64,000 bases of DNA from Gnetum montanum (GCA_015680685.1 MNCI01003793.1:45227-109226), one strand, 5' to 3'; positions 22,147 to 34,169 are shown, counted from the stretch's first letter. Made by a program: numbers and translations. Notes: generated by a model not told the origin, from the sequence alone.

Positions 22147-22534
22147 GTTTTAGAAGAAGATTTTCTTGGTGGTACACCTATAACAACCAATGCAGCGCTT
22201 GAGGCCAACACACCCAAATGAGTGGGTGAAACCAATAGCCTCCTAGAGAACCCTAACCCTCGCATGCCCCCTAATGCACACCTAATTAGGAAGAAACTAC
22301 ATGATTAAGATTTTTCCTTGGCCAAAAACACGTTAAGCACCTGCTTACCCTTTGCCTCCACTTCCCATGCATTTTTGACTCTCATTTACATCGCACTAGC
22401 CTATGCATTTACATTTTTCCTACTTACTTAGATCAAGCATTTCATTTTGTTCATATATTTGTTTTAATTTGTCTATGCATCCATCCACTTAGGTTACACA
22501 TTCCATATGAAAACATAAAAAAACCTATAAAACA
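22147..22534 (+). mobile_element. Element F, post-protease spacer
   Basis: The protease frame continues with stops (EEDFLGGTPITTNAALE) and then decays into AT-rich text. This is where RT begins in complete elements; I find no RT motif. Confidence 0.5.
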
Positions 22535-22990
22535 TGAAACTACAAAAACACATGGCCTGAAAAGGCCTTAAACTAGCCTATGACCCGAAATGGTCTAAAA
22601 CTATCACTTTTTGCATTTCTTTCCTTGCTTTCATCCTTGTTTATGACAGGTGTTGTTTGATGTTGTTTTCTTTCTAGTTGATTTTTGCAGGATCTTATAG
22701 GCACACAGCATGACTACACATGCAGCATCACACCTTATACAAGCAAGGTAAGCACCAATCCGCTATGACTATAAATTGGCATAGACAGTCCGCTATGACT
22801 ATAAACTGGCACAACTCATCCTTGGGTCATGACGTTAAACTAGCACAACATCCACTGTCTGCTACAACATTAAACTAGCATCCAACAGTCTCCTAGGACT
22901 ATAAACTAGAACATCATGATTTACTAGGACCTTAAATTGGGTTCACAGTCTGCCAGGACTTTAAACTGGCATGTAGCTGATCTAATCCGA
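22535..22990 (+). repeat. Element F, two UTR arrays set close together
   Basis: 22540-22620 has the 50-bp-array type word (CTGAAAAGGCCTTAAACTAGC, then CGAAATGGTCTAAAACTA). About 130 bp later, 22745-22990 has the 30-bp type (CCGCTATGACTATAAACTGGC; starts at 22760 and 22790 are 30 bp apart, the rest drift). In G these two array types bracket pol; here pol is absent between them. Confidence 0.75.
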
Positions 22991-24058
22991 ACACTTTTCA
23001 TTGCCTTGGGAGCACTCACAGCATCATCGCCTTCCATCATTCTGGTGATTCTTTTCAAGCACTTGTCATTAGTGCGACATTTAGAACACTTACAGCGTCA
23101 TTGCCCTAGCACTCTCACTGGCTTTTTGAGCACTTGTAATTGGCGTAGCATTTGACACTTACAGCATCTTCACATCCAGCACTTGCAGCATCTTCACATT
23201 TGGCATTTACACTTGCATTTCACGTTTTGCAGTTTTCTTGTCCCCTCTTACTTGTGTTTGTAGGATGAAGCCTTAGAGAAAATTATGCAAAGGTGCATCT
23301 CATCACAGTGGCAAGTCACCACATTGCTTTGATGTGCATGATTGGACTAGTTGAGCCACTCAAGATTACACATCCCCCTTATCCCTGTTATAACCTATGC
23401 ACACTCATTCATTCATCCCAACATCCCCTCATCCTCTCCATATTCATGATTTCACACTCCTTTGATGCATACACACTATGACACACATGGCATTCTCTTC
23501 ATATCAACAGTTGAACCTAAGGTTGATGTAACAAAATTCATCTTGTGAGGTGCCTCTATTGCATGGTCAAAGCCTAGGTGGATGTAACATGAACCATTCC
23601 TAGGAAATAAAGCCCATCTTCTCAATGGCCAACTTGTAGCTAACATTCAATAGTAACCTGAACCCAAAGAAGGTTCTCCCAAAAAGAAAAAAAAGAATAA
23701 AAAATGCTATAGCTTCGCAATTGGCCCATCCTTGGATCAACTTTGACCCTCCCATGAGTACTCTGATGAAAGGTTAACATTTCAGGGGCAAACTACTTCA
23801 TGCCATGGTCACCATCATCCGTGCTAAATTTGCATCTTACATCATGATCCACTATTTGCATTTCATTTCCATCATTTAAATTTAATCTCCCTAGCATTTC
23901 CTATACCCCTTGTCCCCTAACATAACCTTATTCCCATAACACTCTTGAGCAAGGTAAAATGACATCTAATCTTGTGCTGACAAATGACGTTGGTGACATG
24001 TTTGCTGTGGTGTTTTGTAATTCTTTGTCGACGTCTTTCGGGCCACTCCTCTAGACAT
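22991..24058 (+). mobile_element. Element F, 3' UTR remainder
   Basis: Non-coding. Begins with a loose repeat of GCACTTACAGCATCTTCACA-type words (23020-23200). Later parts resemble the G 3' UTR. Confidence 0.6.
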
Positions 24059-24075
24059 CAACAAAGAGGGGCCAT
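24059..24075 (+). other. Polypurine tract of element F
   Basis: CAACAAAGAGGGGCCAT abuts the 3' LTR and matches G at 12491-12507. Confidence 0.8.
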
Positions 24076-25379
24076 TAAAACACCACAAAATTTCAAGTCT
24101 CGGCATCTCTACTACAAGTTTTTCTAAGTGTCAAAGCGATGGCACTTTCTACACCCTGCTATGCTATGTAGCGTAGCGCTACAGTGGAACACCCTGCTAC
24201 ACTCTGTAGCATAGCACTATAGTGCATAGCATAGCAGTACAGTGTAATGTAGTGCTACAGTGTGTAGCATAGCACTATAGTGTAACAAGATATTACGCCG
24301 CGTAACTTAGCACAACACTAATTGCTAGATTTGTAAGACTTTTATAAGTGTCAGAACAATGGCACTTTCTAGACCCTACTACGCTACGTAGTGTAGCACA
24401 ATACCAATTGCCAGATTTGCAAGATTTTTTCTAAGTGTTAGAATTATGGCACTTTCTACACCCTACTACACTATGTAGCATAGCGTAGCGCTACAGTGCG
24501 TAGTGTAGCACTATAGTATAGCATAGTGCTATAGTGTAATACTCGATGCTACAGTGCATTGCGTAGAGCTACAATGCAATACTCAGCGCTACAGTGTGTA
24601 GCATAGCACTACAGTGCAACACCTGGTGCTACAATGTAGCGTAGTGCTACAATGTAACACCTGCCGCATTGCCACATGGCACCTTATCCACATTTTCAGC
24701 TAACCCTAGTCCTATAAATACCTCTGCATCCTCTTTTGAAAGGGGAGGGGAGAAAAAGGGGGAAGCTTCCATTTCTTCACCAACAAAGGGTTTGGCATTT
24801 TGGCATCTTGGCACCTAGCTCCATGGGCAAATGAGACCCAAAGCACACCACACCTACAGAGAGGCACAACTACATCGCATGGTACACTGCAGGCCCATTG
24901 CAACCCAGTGGGACATTGTGTAGTACACCATAACTATTGACCTAGTAGATAGTTTATCACAGTGAGCACCATATTTCACAACCCAATACCATCGAGGCTA
25001 TGATTGCACTCCTACTGTGCTTATTGTACACTCTATATCCCTATACCCCATTTTTGGGGTGGTGTATCTTCCTATTCAAACTCTCTTTTTTTTGTTACAG
25101 CATTCATTTTTTTAGCATTTTTAAGCGTTCAATTGTATCCACTGTCTTATTATGCATTTTAGCACGTTTATACTATGATGCACATTACATTTTCTTTTTT
25201 AAAATCATTGTTTGCAAAAGGGTTATTGTACACCAGTTAAGTCCTTTTCTGATCGACTAAACTGTTTAGGGCATCTTGAATCTATTCTATCCAGCTCGGC
25301 CCTCGTGCAGATTCATGGTTAGGCTATGCGCCCGAAGACCTCTCGATGTTTCCTTCCACCGACATTTTCTATTGCTACA
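24076..25379 (+). mobile_element. Element F, 3' LTR
   Basis: 1304 bp, TAAAACACCAC to ATTGCTACA. It aligns with the 5' LTR but has about 100 bp more, in the palindromic array (24158-24655). The TATA box is at 24713-24720. The three AAGTGTYAGA block starts recur at about 24126, 24345 and 24435. Many point differences from the 5' LTR show an old insertion. Confidence 0.85.
24158..24655 (+). repeat. Expanded palindromic array in F 3' LTR
   Basis: Alternating GCTACAGTG, GTAGCATAGC, GCTATAGTG and TGCTACAATG words in inverted and direct order. It is longer than the 5' LTR counterpart (17372-17745) by roughly one block. Confidence 0.8.
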
Positions 25380-27240
25380 GGGCTAGGACAAGATTAAGAA
25401 CAGATGGTGAGGCCCACTACAACTCAACATGCAGGGCCTAGCCAACCTCCAAGCATGAGACCTAGTTAATAGTAAGAAGTAGGGCCCAACATGAGCCAAT
25501 GGGACTAACTGCTGCCATCGCTGTAGGGCCATCAACCATCAATAAGCCATCTTTGGACCATTGCTGAGATGGTCAGTTGGGGAAGTTGTGATGATGCAAA
25601 TCTCTTCCACGTTATCGACGATATTGTACGACCCACTATCTCTATATATTGTGCATAAGATGAGGTGTCCATTCAAACAGGAGGAGAGGAGAGTTATTGG
25701 TCACAACAGATTTTTGGAAACGCTCCATCCTTTCAGGTGCAACTAGAGACTAGTGAAGGAGCCACAGTGGTGATCATGCAGCACCAGGATGTAGCAAGAG
25801 TTGCAAAGGTGGTCATAGACCACATCAAGGAATATTTTAACATCCCTGTTGTGTCACTGGCAGATTTCATAGGAGTACAGGATGCTCAAACTTTGGCCGG
25901 TCTCTCAATGACTCCTGCAGAGCATGAGGATGTGCTTGATCGACTGCTGCAAATAGGATAGGTGATGAAGTCCTTATTTAACATCCCACAAGATGTTATG
26001 GTAGCACAATCAAACCTAATATCCACCAAAGGGAAGCTGGTCATGATAGAGATGAGGTTTAAGCATGCAGAAGTAGAAGTGACTAGACTACAAGAAAGGC
26101 TAATAACCCTAGAAGCAACACATCGAGATCCCTCTTAATTCGTTCCTATGGACCAGCTAAACACCTTTAGGACGGACCAACTTAACAAATTACTAGCGAA
26201 AAATAAAAAGCTAGTAGAGGAAAAAGAGAAGGCTGATTGGAATTCCTCCATGGCATAAGCACAAACTTATGTGCATGCTCAAGCACTTAAGGCCTTACAA
26301 GAAGAAAACAAATAGCTTGTTGCTGATAATCTTTGGTTGACCTTTGTGGAGAAACAAAAGAATGTTCTTGAAGAACATTTTCAATAGCTGCAAGAACAAC
26401 TGATCATGGTCAACCAAGACATGAATCACTTGGCTAGAGAAAATCAAACCCTCTCAATGAAGGAGGTATGTACCATCCATCAGAAGATGGCTATCAAAAT
26501 AAGTGCACAGAAGAATGAGGCTAGGTGGCATGAAAATTTAAAAGAGCACTTCCAAGACCAAGTGGAAATGTATAAAAAAATCATCGAAAAGGAGATCCAT
26601 ATGGCCAAGGCCCACATCAATTCTTTCAGTGCACCACACACTAATTGGTGGGCCATATTGGATACATATGCATTTACCCACCAAGCGGAACTTAGGAGCT
26701 GGGACCTACAGATTCAAGATCTTACAGAATACATGGAGTTGGCAAATCTAAGGTATGCCAATCTAGCCATGTTAACAGCAATGCCCCCGAGGACAAACCT
26801 CGAGAAGTAAGTAGCTATCACCTATGCCAAGTATGAAGTAAAATTTGTAGAACAGAAGAAGATGTTACAGAGGCTGGAAGTTGCAAATTCTGGATTGGAG
26901 GTGGTTAAAGCAAGTTACCAAGGATAAAAAGATTCCACAATAGATTTGGCTTGAAGGCTTATAGATTTTCAGTTGTACAGAGATAAAGCCAGAGCCTACA
27001 AGGAGGAACGACGGTGGTTTGTGGCTTGGTACATCAAGGTAAACACAATGTTTCTACAACTACCATGCCCATAGAAGGTGCTGACTCTGTCAAACATTGG
27101 AACATCAGCATGGATGACATAGGATCTTGGAACTGAAGAGGAGAAACTTCAAGCACTACTTCAACATCATCACCTTCCAAAACCTGGGGCATAGGACAAG
27201 GGAAAGTAACCCATGGAGGAGCCACCACCACCAGGAATCA
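25380..27240 (+). pseudogene. Element D accessory ORF, C-terminal coiled-coil part
   Basis: One reading frame from about 25665 to 27080, broken only by stops (for example TAG 25959, TAA 26136, TAG 26386, TAA 26808). Readable parts: VARVAKVVIDHIKEYFNIPV (25797), AEHEDVLDRLLQIG, then a long heptad-like stretch rich in E, K, Q and L (KLLAKNKKLVEEKEKADW, LKEHFQDQVEMYKKIIEKEI, 26190-26610) and WWAILDTYAFTHQAELRSWD (26650). After 27030 it ends with Pro-rich text homologous to B 42690-42490. I infer a coiled-coil protein of about 700 residues including the half before F. It lies downstream of where pol would be, like env-like or accessory ORFs of plant gypsy elements; function unknown. Confidence 0.55.
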
Positions 27241-27424
27241 CATGAGTTCCATCCAATTTTGTAATTTTAAGACTTTTTCATTTTGTTGTGTTGTGTCCAA
27301 TTTTGTTCTATTGAGTTCTCCACTATGGCATGAATAGCTTCCATATTAGTCAATAATCCCATACCTATCCACTGTGTAATCAATGGGACTTGTTCTCATT
27401 CTAACTTGAGGATGAGTTTTCATT

Positions 27425-27438
27425 CAGTCGTGGGGGCA
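27425..27438 (+). other. Polypurine tract of element D
   Basis: CAGTCGTGGGGGCA directly before the LTR start TGATGAATCG. Confidence 0.7.
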
Positions 27439-28285
27439 TGATGAATCGTGATTCATTGGGTTGTGATATCGAGTACTTGATATCGCATCCAGCAACGATA
27501 TCGGATATGCAATATCGTGGTTCCTATGTGAGCCTATAAATACACATGAAGGCACATGAGAATGCAATCTTTTGTTAGTTAGAAATTAGTTTAGAGTAGG
27601 ATCTTTTTGTCATTTTTTCCTCTCAACTATATCTCCCAATGCATGCCCACAATGTGGTGATTGTAATTGTACGACATCATTTATTTTAGCGTGATGTACT
27701 TGGACACACACATGACCAAAAATAAAGATCAAGATTACTTCATCATTATAGCATTCACTTAGTTTAATTATTTAATTGTTATTGTTATTTATTGCTTTTG
27801 TAGTTAATATCTCTTTACCCTAACTCCTTAAACATGGAATGAGTACGACTTAATCACAAGCATTTAAGTGTGACTACTTGGTAACCTAATAGTGTACCTA
27901 GGATCTATGCTTGGTAATCCTAGTGGTAGTCATGCACAAGGTCCAAGATGTGTATGGATGATTAAGGAACGGATGCTCATCGCACTTAGATTCTCTCTCC
28001 CTTTCCTCTTAGCTTAGCTCTCTCTCCCTTTTCTTCTTAGCTTAGTTAAAGATATTTTCCATTGCCTTCAAGAGTAGCATTAGTTTAGGAACACATCATA
28101 CACCTCACTTTGGACTAAACCATACGTGACAAAGAAAATACTAGTCTGGGTGGGAAGATAGTGAACTACGATCAGCGAGTAACTATCTCGATGCCACAAC
28201 TAGTCCATTTGCGGAGTTCAACTGGATTGTGTGTGAAATGCTTATATTTTTATGGTTGAGTGTAGGGGTACCTTACCACTCATCA
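27439..28285 (+). mobile_element. Element D, 3' LTR
   Basis: 847 bp, TGATGAATCG to TACCACTCATCA. The U3 tip has GATATCG words (27465-27520), as in element A. TATAAATA is at 27535-27542. The right half resembles the other family-1 LTRs. Immediately after it the sequence is a minus-strand LINE, in the middle of the endonuclease region, so D probably landed in that LINE. Confidence 0.85.
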
Positions 28286-30296
28286 TCATCTATCTGCATT
28301 TGGGATCACTTGTGCCACTCGCTTCAATTCTTGTAGCCTCACTTCCCAACATTGTGCCTGTAGACATTAGTTAGCTAGACATATTCCTTGGTAAATTAAA
28401 TTGTTTGGGTCCATTGAGAGTTGTCCACCAAAACCATTGGGAGCTTTGAAAAAATAGCCAGCCCCTAGCACATCCCCTACATTGGATGTTCAGCAAATTC
28501 TAGCCCTCCCATCACATCAAACCTACCTCAGCTACTTGCAGCTTCATCTCTTGCAAGCACACCATGTTGCATCCCTCATTTTCAACCATTGTTTTCAAGG
28601 TATTTTGCTAGTACAAGGTACCTTGTCCCCTGCAATTCTAGAAGAGGATCTTCATGGAGAAACAAACATTCATTTGTGATACACCTCCTTTAGATTCCTT
28701 TGCATCCCAAGTCAATATCTAGTTGCGTCATTCTCTTCCTAACCATTGATGCATCCAGTTGGCCCACCTTGGCTCCCACCGAGCACTCCATGTCAATCCT
28801 CAACCTTGATTTAGTCATAGGTAGATCCATGAATTTTGATCAGGAGTACCCTTTTCCTAGCATGATCCAATCCCCCAAAGAGGGTGGCTCCAAGTTCTAC
28901 ATCTTCGGTATGGGTGTTAGCTTGTCCCTAGGGGTGTGAGGGGACTGCATTACCTACTCCTCCCCTTGAACCCCGCAACCCTACTCACTAGACTTCCACT
29001 TTCATCGGTACTTCCATCGGCTCCACCATTGGATCTTGCACTAGTTGCAATTCCTAAGCCTTTTTAAGCGAGTCATTGCTCCTCCGTTGGGCACTAGCCC
29101 CTTGAGCTCCACCTTCACCTAGCCCCCTTGCGGCACCATCTTAACTACATGCCCTTTTTTCCCAACTAAATTCCATTCACCCTACAGCTTGGGTGGTTGC
29201 TCCTTTACCCTAACCCAACAGTCCTTCATCAAATGTCCATTTCCATAGGTTTTACATACAATTGTAGCCATTTCCTTCTACCCTTGGTTCACCATCGACA
29301 GATTTTTGAATTGAACTCTTATCTACTCTTCGCTAGAGTCCATGTCTAGGATCACACCACTAACATGATTCTCAAACCCTAGTGAAAGACAAATACAAAA
29401 ACAAATATATCACATCTTGTCCATTGATGCAGTGAAGGCATCAAATTTTATAAATTTTCCAAATATGTTGGCTAGAGACTTCAAAAAACCTGACGTCCAT
29501 AACTCTAGGTGCAGGTCTAAGATTTTGACCTAGACCAGCATCCTATCGAAGAGATTTGCATCTTGGTGAGCACCCAGCCTCCATGGTACAAGCACCAAAC
29601 CTTAGGTCCCATAAAACCATGATCCCCCCCAACAACATGCATTTTCTATTTTCTGCTATCTTGAAAGCGAAGAATAATTTGTCATCTGTGAGACTTCACA
29701 CCTTCACATCTTCGAACCCCTAGGCCACCTTAGCCTAGTGCCAAATGAGATCCATTCTAGGATCCATGTCCTCTAACACAAACTTGCTCAACAAACATAG
29801 TTTTAGCACCTACAATGCTTCCTTTGGTAGACATCCCATCTTAAGTTACATCATCCCCCCCTCTTGCAAACATGCCTTGAAACCTAGCTCCTATCCTTCC
29901 TACACAACATAAATCCACCCCCACCCCATCCTCCCCCTACCCCCNNNNNNNNNNNNNNNNNNNNNNNNNNNNNNNNNNNNNNNNNNNNNNNNNNNNNNNN
30001 NNNNNNNNNNNNNNNNNNNNNNNNNNNNNNNNNNNNNNNNNNNNNNNNNNNNNNNNNNNNNNNNNNNNNNNNNNNNNNNNNNNNNNNNNNNNNNNNNNNN
30101 NNNNNNNNNNNNNNNNNNNNNNNNNNNNNNNNNNNNNNNNNNNNNNNNNNNNNNNNNNNNNNNNNNNNNNNNNNNNNNNNNNNNNNNCAATGGCCCTTGC
30201 GGTTCCAACTAGTCCTTTGGACTCCCCCTTGAGTGGCTTTAGCCCCCATTTTCCACGTAGCAAACTAGCAGCTGCAATCGCAATGCCTCCACACAT
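28286..30296 (-). pseudogene. LINE copy a (partial: endonuclease start and ORF1)
   Basis: Non-LTR retrotransposon on the minus strand, cut on the left by D within the endonuclease region. It aligns step by step with copy b (30520-32300) and copy c (56730-58440): same order of endonuclease N-terminus (28310-28660), ORF1 zinc-knuckle region (about 29150-29290) and DUF4283-like region (about 29370-29700). Every frame has stops. An assembly gap covers the proline/C-rich part of ORF1. It ends near the point where copy b starts anew. Confidence 0.7.
29945..30187. other. Assembly gap (243 N) at a C-rich tract
   Basis: Preceded by CCACCCCATCCTCCCCCTACCCC. The corresponding place in copy b (about 32140-32180) is also C-rich, so low-complexity sequence is the likely cause. 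Confidence 0.9.
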
Positions 30297-32380
30297 CATT
30301 GTGTACTCACCCACATCCTGTCAATCCTAGATTGAACCTGACTAAATCCCCATCTTCTATTTTTCCAAGTGAATCTACAACCTTCAATTTCCAATTTCGC
30401 CAAACTATGATCCTGAAGAAACTCAGCAATCTCTACACTACCAAGTGGATCTGAATTATCCACACCCATATTTTCCAATGGGTATAGATGTTGGTTGAAA
30501 TCACCAAGTAGACTCCATTTGTCTACATTTGGGACCACTTGCGCCACTTGCTTCAATTCCTACAACCTCACTTCCCAGCATTGCGCCCCATAGACATTGG
30601 TCAACCAAACACATTCTTGGGTTAATTGAATAGTTTGGGTCCATTGAGAGTTGTCCACCAAAATCATTGGGAGCTTTGAAAAAATAGCCAGCCCCCTAGC
30701 ACATCCCCTACATGGGATGTTTAGCAAAGTTTAGCCCTCCCACTACATCAAACCTACCTCAGCTACCTACAACTTCATGTCCTGCAAGCACACCACATCG
30801 CATCCCTCATTTTGCACCATCATGTTCAAGGTATTTCACTAGTACAGGGTACCCTGTCCCCTGCAATTCCAGGAGAGGATCTTCAAAGAGAAAAAGAAAT
30901 TGACCTATGATACACCTCCTTTAGAGTCCTTTGCATCCCCAAGTCAATATCTAGTTGCATCATTCTCTTCCTAACCATTGATGCATCCAGTTGGCCCACC
31001 TTGCCTTCCACTGGGCACTCCATGTCAATCCTCAACCTTGATTTAGTCATAGGTAGATCCATGAATTTTGATTAAGAGGATCCTTTGCCTAACATGATCC
31101 AATCCTCCAAAGGGGGAAGCTCCAAGTTTTGCATCTCTAGTATGGGTGCCAGCTTATCGCTAGGGATGTGAGGGGACCACATTACCTTCCCCTCCCCTTA
31201 AACCCTGCAACCCCACTCACTAGGCTCCCTACTTTCGTCAGTACTTCCATCTCCTCCACCACTGGATCCTACAATAACTACACTTCTTAAGCCTTTTTGA
31301 GTAAGCTCATTGCTCCTCCATTGGGCATTGGCCCCTTGAGCCCCACATTCACCTGGCCCCCTTGTGACATTGTCTTAACTATGTGCCTTTTTTTCCCAAC
31401 TAAATTCCATTCACCCTGCAGCTTGGGTAGCAACTCCTTTATCTTGATCTGATAGTCCTTCATTGAATGTCCCTTTCCATAGGTTGTACATGCAACTGTA
31501 GGCATTTCCTTCTACCCTTGGTTCACCACTAGCAGATTTTCAAATTGAACTCTTATCTACTCTTCTTTGGAGTCCATGCCTAGGATCATGTCACTTACAT
31601 GATCCTCAAACCCTAGTGAATTCCAAACACAAAAAATGGCATATCCCATCTTGTCCATTAATGTGGTGAAGACATCAAATTTGATAAATTTGCCAAAGAC
31701 ATTGGACAACAATTTTAGAAAACCCGATGTCTAGAACTCCAGGTGCAAGTCTAAGATTCAACCTAGACCAACATCCTATTGAGGAGATTTACATCTTGGT
31801 GAGCACCCATCCTCCACAGTGTAAGCATCAAACCCTAGGTCCTATAAAACTATAGTCCCCCAACAATATGTGTTTTCTATTTCCCGTTGTTTTGAAAGCG
31901 AATAATAACTTTTCATCTACGAGACTTTGCACCTTTACATCTTCCAACCCCCAGGCCGCCTTAGCCTAGTGCCAAATGAGATCCATTCTAGGATGCATGT
32001 CCTCCAACACAAACTTGCCCAACAAACACAACTTTAGTGTTTGCAATGCTTCCTCCAGCAAGCATCCCACCTTAAGCTGCATCATTCCCCCCTCTCACAA
32101 ACATGCCTCGAAACCCACCTCCTCTCTTACCTGCACAATAGACACCTCCTCCCTCCCCTCCCCCCCTTTCCCCATAGTTAGCTCCTTCACAACCCCAACC
32201 ACACCATCATCAACGACCCTTGTAGTCCCAACTAGTCCTTTGGGCTCCCCCCTGTGTGGCCCTAGCCCCAATCTACTACCTAGCAAACCAGCAGCCACAA
32301 ACACAATGCCTCCACAATCACTCCCAATGCCTTCTGTTTCTCACTCATCTCTCCTCCCCACTTCCTAGTCTATTTTCTGA
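30297..32380 (-). pseudogene. LINE copy b (partial: endonuclease part and ORF1)
   Basis: Minus-strand LINE fragment. The endonuclease part at 30556-30296 reads KWSLLGDFNQHLYPLENMG and CRFTWKNRRWGFSQVQSRID, matching the apurinic endonuclease fold (G-D-F-N, then F-T-W and S-R-I-D). Further upstream CDVVCLQDMKL (about 30805) holds the C-L-Q-E-T-like motif. ORF1 has a zinc knuckle reading VACTTYGKGHSMKDYQ (about 31495-31445), where one Cys has become Tyr, and DUF4283-like text around 31560-31960. It lacks RT. It faces LINE copy H head to head. Confidence 0.75.
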
Positions 32381-32610
32381 GTTCTTAGATTATGGTAAAA
32401 GTGGAAATAACAACCATCACACATATAATTTGTCTCTGTTTGTATTTTTTTTGTTTTTAAGAAAAAAAAAGGAATTTAGAGACTATTTGTTCTTTGTTTT
32501 AGCCTGAGAAATAAAAAAGGAGGATTGCTACTGTTATTATTATTATTTTATAGCTGGTAATTTATTTCCCAAGATTCTATCTCCCAATTACAAATATTGT
32601 AAAGCCTAAA
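32381..32610. other. AT-rich spacer between LINEs
   Basis: No coding or repeat signal beyond A-runs and a TTA microsatellite (32536-32548). It may be part of the older locus into which LINE H inserted. Confidence 0.4.
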
Positions 32611-32620
32611 AGATACCTTA
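32611..32620. repeat. Left target duplication of LINE H
   Basis: AGATACCTTA, repeated at 39064-39073 after the poly(A). LINE insertion by target-primed reverse transcription leaves such direct repeats. Confidence 0.6.
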
Positions 32621-32622
32621 AG

Positions 32623-33950
32623 TTGGAAGACACAATGGATGTCTCAGATGGTGATCACAAGAGTAAAGAATTAGGTGAGCGTAGGATCAGAGAATCAAGC
32701 AAGCGTAGGAGTGGAGATTTAGGTGAGTTGGGGGCAAACATAGGTAAATTAGTTGACACTGGAGAAAGACCTGAAAACTTGGGCCTCACCATGGGACCCA
32801 CTAGCGATAGTGAACAAATGGAAAGCGGGAAGGACCCGGTGAGGGCCACGCAGGATCATAGGGGGGATGCATATTAAATAGAAAATGGGGAGATTGAGAC
32901 ACACTCCCATATCGATAGCACCATGTGTCTCTGGATCAGTAGACTCCTGATGGAGGGAGTCCATACCATGCAACACAGCCTCATTGGCTAGTTCATGTCC
33001 CTAGGCACCTGCCCATAGATGGAGTTAATCCACAAATGGATACATGAAAACTAGAAGATTGGATAAGTGGAGGTCCAAATCCTATCCAAGGAGTTATTAC
33101 TATTCATCTTTCCAACCCAACAGGTTAGGGACATGGTGCTACTAGGGGAACCGTGGTTTTATGGTGCTCATGGATTGTCTTTAACCCCTTGGCAATCAGA
33201 GGCACTGGGCCTTGGTGTGGATAAGGGTGTCTGGGATTCCATGGGAAATGTGGAACTTTGAGTTCCTAGAATTGATGGTGAGGTTCTTTGGGGAGTTCAT
33301 CTCTTTTGATAAGGTCACACATGCAGTCTATGGCACGGATCAGTTTCACCTACTTTTACGTGTGGAGAAATCCATCATTCAGGAAATTGTATTGGAGCTC
33401 GCAAGAGGGGAGGAATGCCTTCAGGTTGAGTTTGAATACCTGGAGGCAGAGCCAAACATGGAACCAGGACTGAAAACTAGAGAGGGCAGGGGTGAAAGCT
33501 GTGCTTGCTATGGGAAACCTAGTTACTAGGAGGTTGACTATTGATTTGGGAGGGTTTAGTCAATGCGAGTGCAAGACTAGGTCTGGTAGCTTGTTGAGGG
33601 CAGGAACTGGGTTATGATGGGACATAAAGGTTGATCAAACCTACCACTAGATCAACTACCCCTCCACAAATTTCCACCTTCATCCTGCCCCTACCCCTCC
33701 TAGCCCCCACGAACATAATCCCCACCCCCACCTCCACCCCCTGTGCCCCCCCTCCCCCACAAACCATCCCCCTCCCCACTCCCCCAAAATGAACCTCTGT
33801 TGACCCCCCCTCCCATGTCTCTCTCCATTGCAACATTTACCTATCCCCCCACAACTGACTCATAACCCTAACACCAACACCCCCCATGCCTCACCACCAT
33901 CATCAGCTGACCCAATGACACCAGGGATAGTGCTCCCCCCTGGGTGAATG
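32623..33950 (+). pseudogene. LINE H ORF1 (DUF4283-like)
   Basis: Nucleic-acid-binding ORF1 protein. The likely ATG is at 32635, reading MDVSDGDHKSKELGERRIRE, with a polar N-terminus. The DUF4283-like part spans about 33067-33430: VEVQILSKELLLFIFPTQQV, VLLGEPWFYGAHGLSLTPW, then after a frameshift near 33215 ELMVRFFGEFISFDKVTHA. A C-rich, proline-coding stretch (33650-33960) follows. The zinc knuckle seen in copies b and c is not readable. Stops at about 32875 and 33526. Confidence 0.7.
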
Positions 33951-34169
33951 GGTCAACATGGTGAGGGGAAGCCCCATGTCCCATCAGATCCCAAAGAAGG
34001 AGCCTGTATCTGGGGACTCAGGTTGTAGCCCAGTTGTGTGAGAGGGGGGGAGCTACCCTAGACGTCCATGTGAGAGTCTCTCTAGGGCTAAACAAGCTCA
34101 ATGGAATATTGATTTGGGATTACAAAAGATCCTCCAAGAGGTCTACCAGTGCTGCTCATCCGGGCATAC

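Larger units (their letters stand above)
17291..25379 (+). mobile_element. Element F, Tat-like LTR retrotransposon lacking pol
   Basis: An 8.1-kb element with both LTRs, primer site, leader arrays, gag, protease, UTR arrays and polypurine tract, but no RT, RNase H or integrase between protease (22146) and 3' LTR (24076). The flanks are GGGGC (17286-17290) and GGGCT (25380-25384), a near match that may be a decayed target duplication. It is inserted in the accessory ORF of D. Both LTRs begin TA where G begins TG, so the change was probably already in the source copy. Confidence 0.85.

Noticed and set aside
32095-32304. Minus-strand Gly/Val-rich frame as a gene
   Set aside because: Part of the low-complexity C-rich ORF1 linker of LINE copy b.
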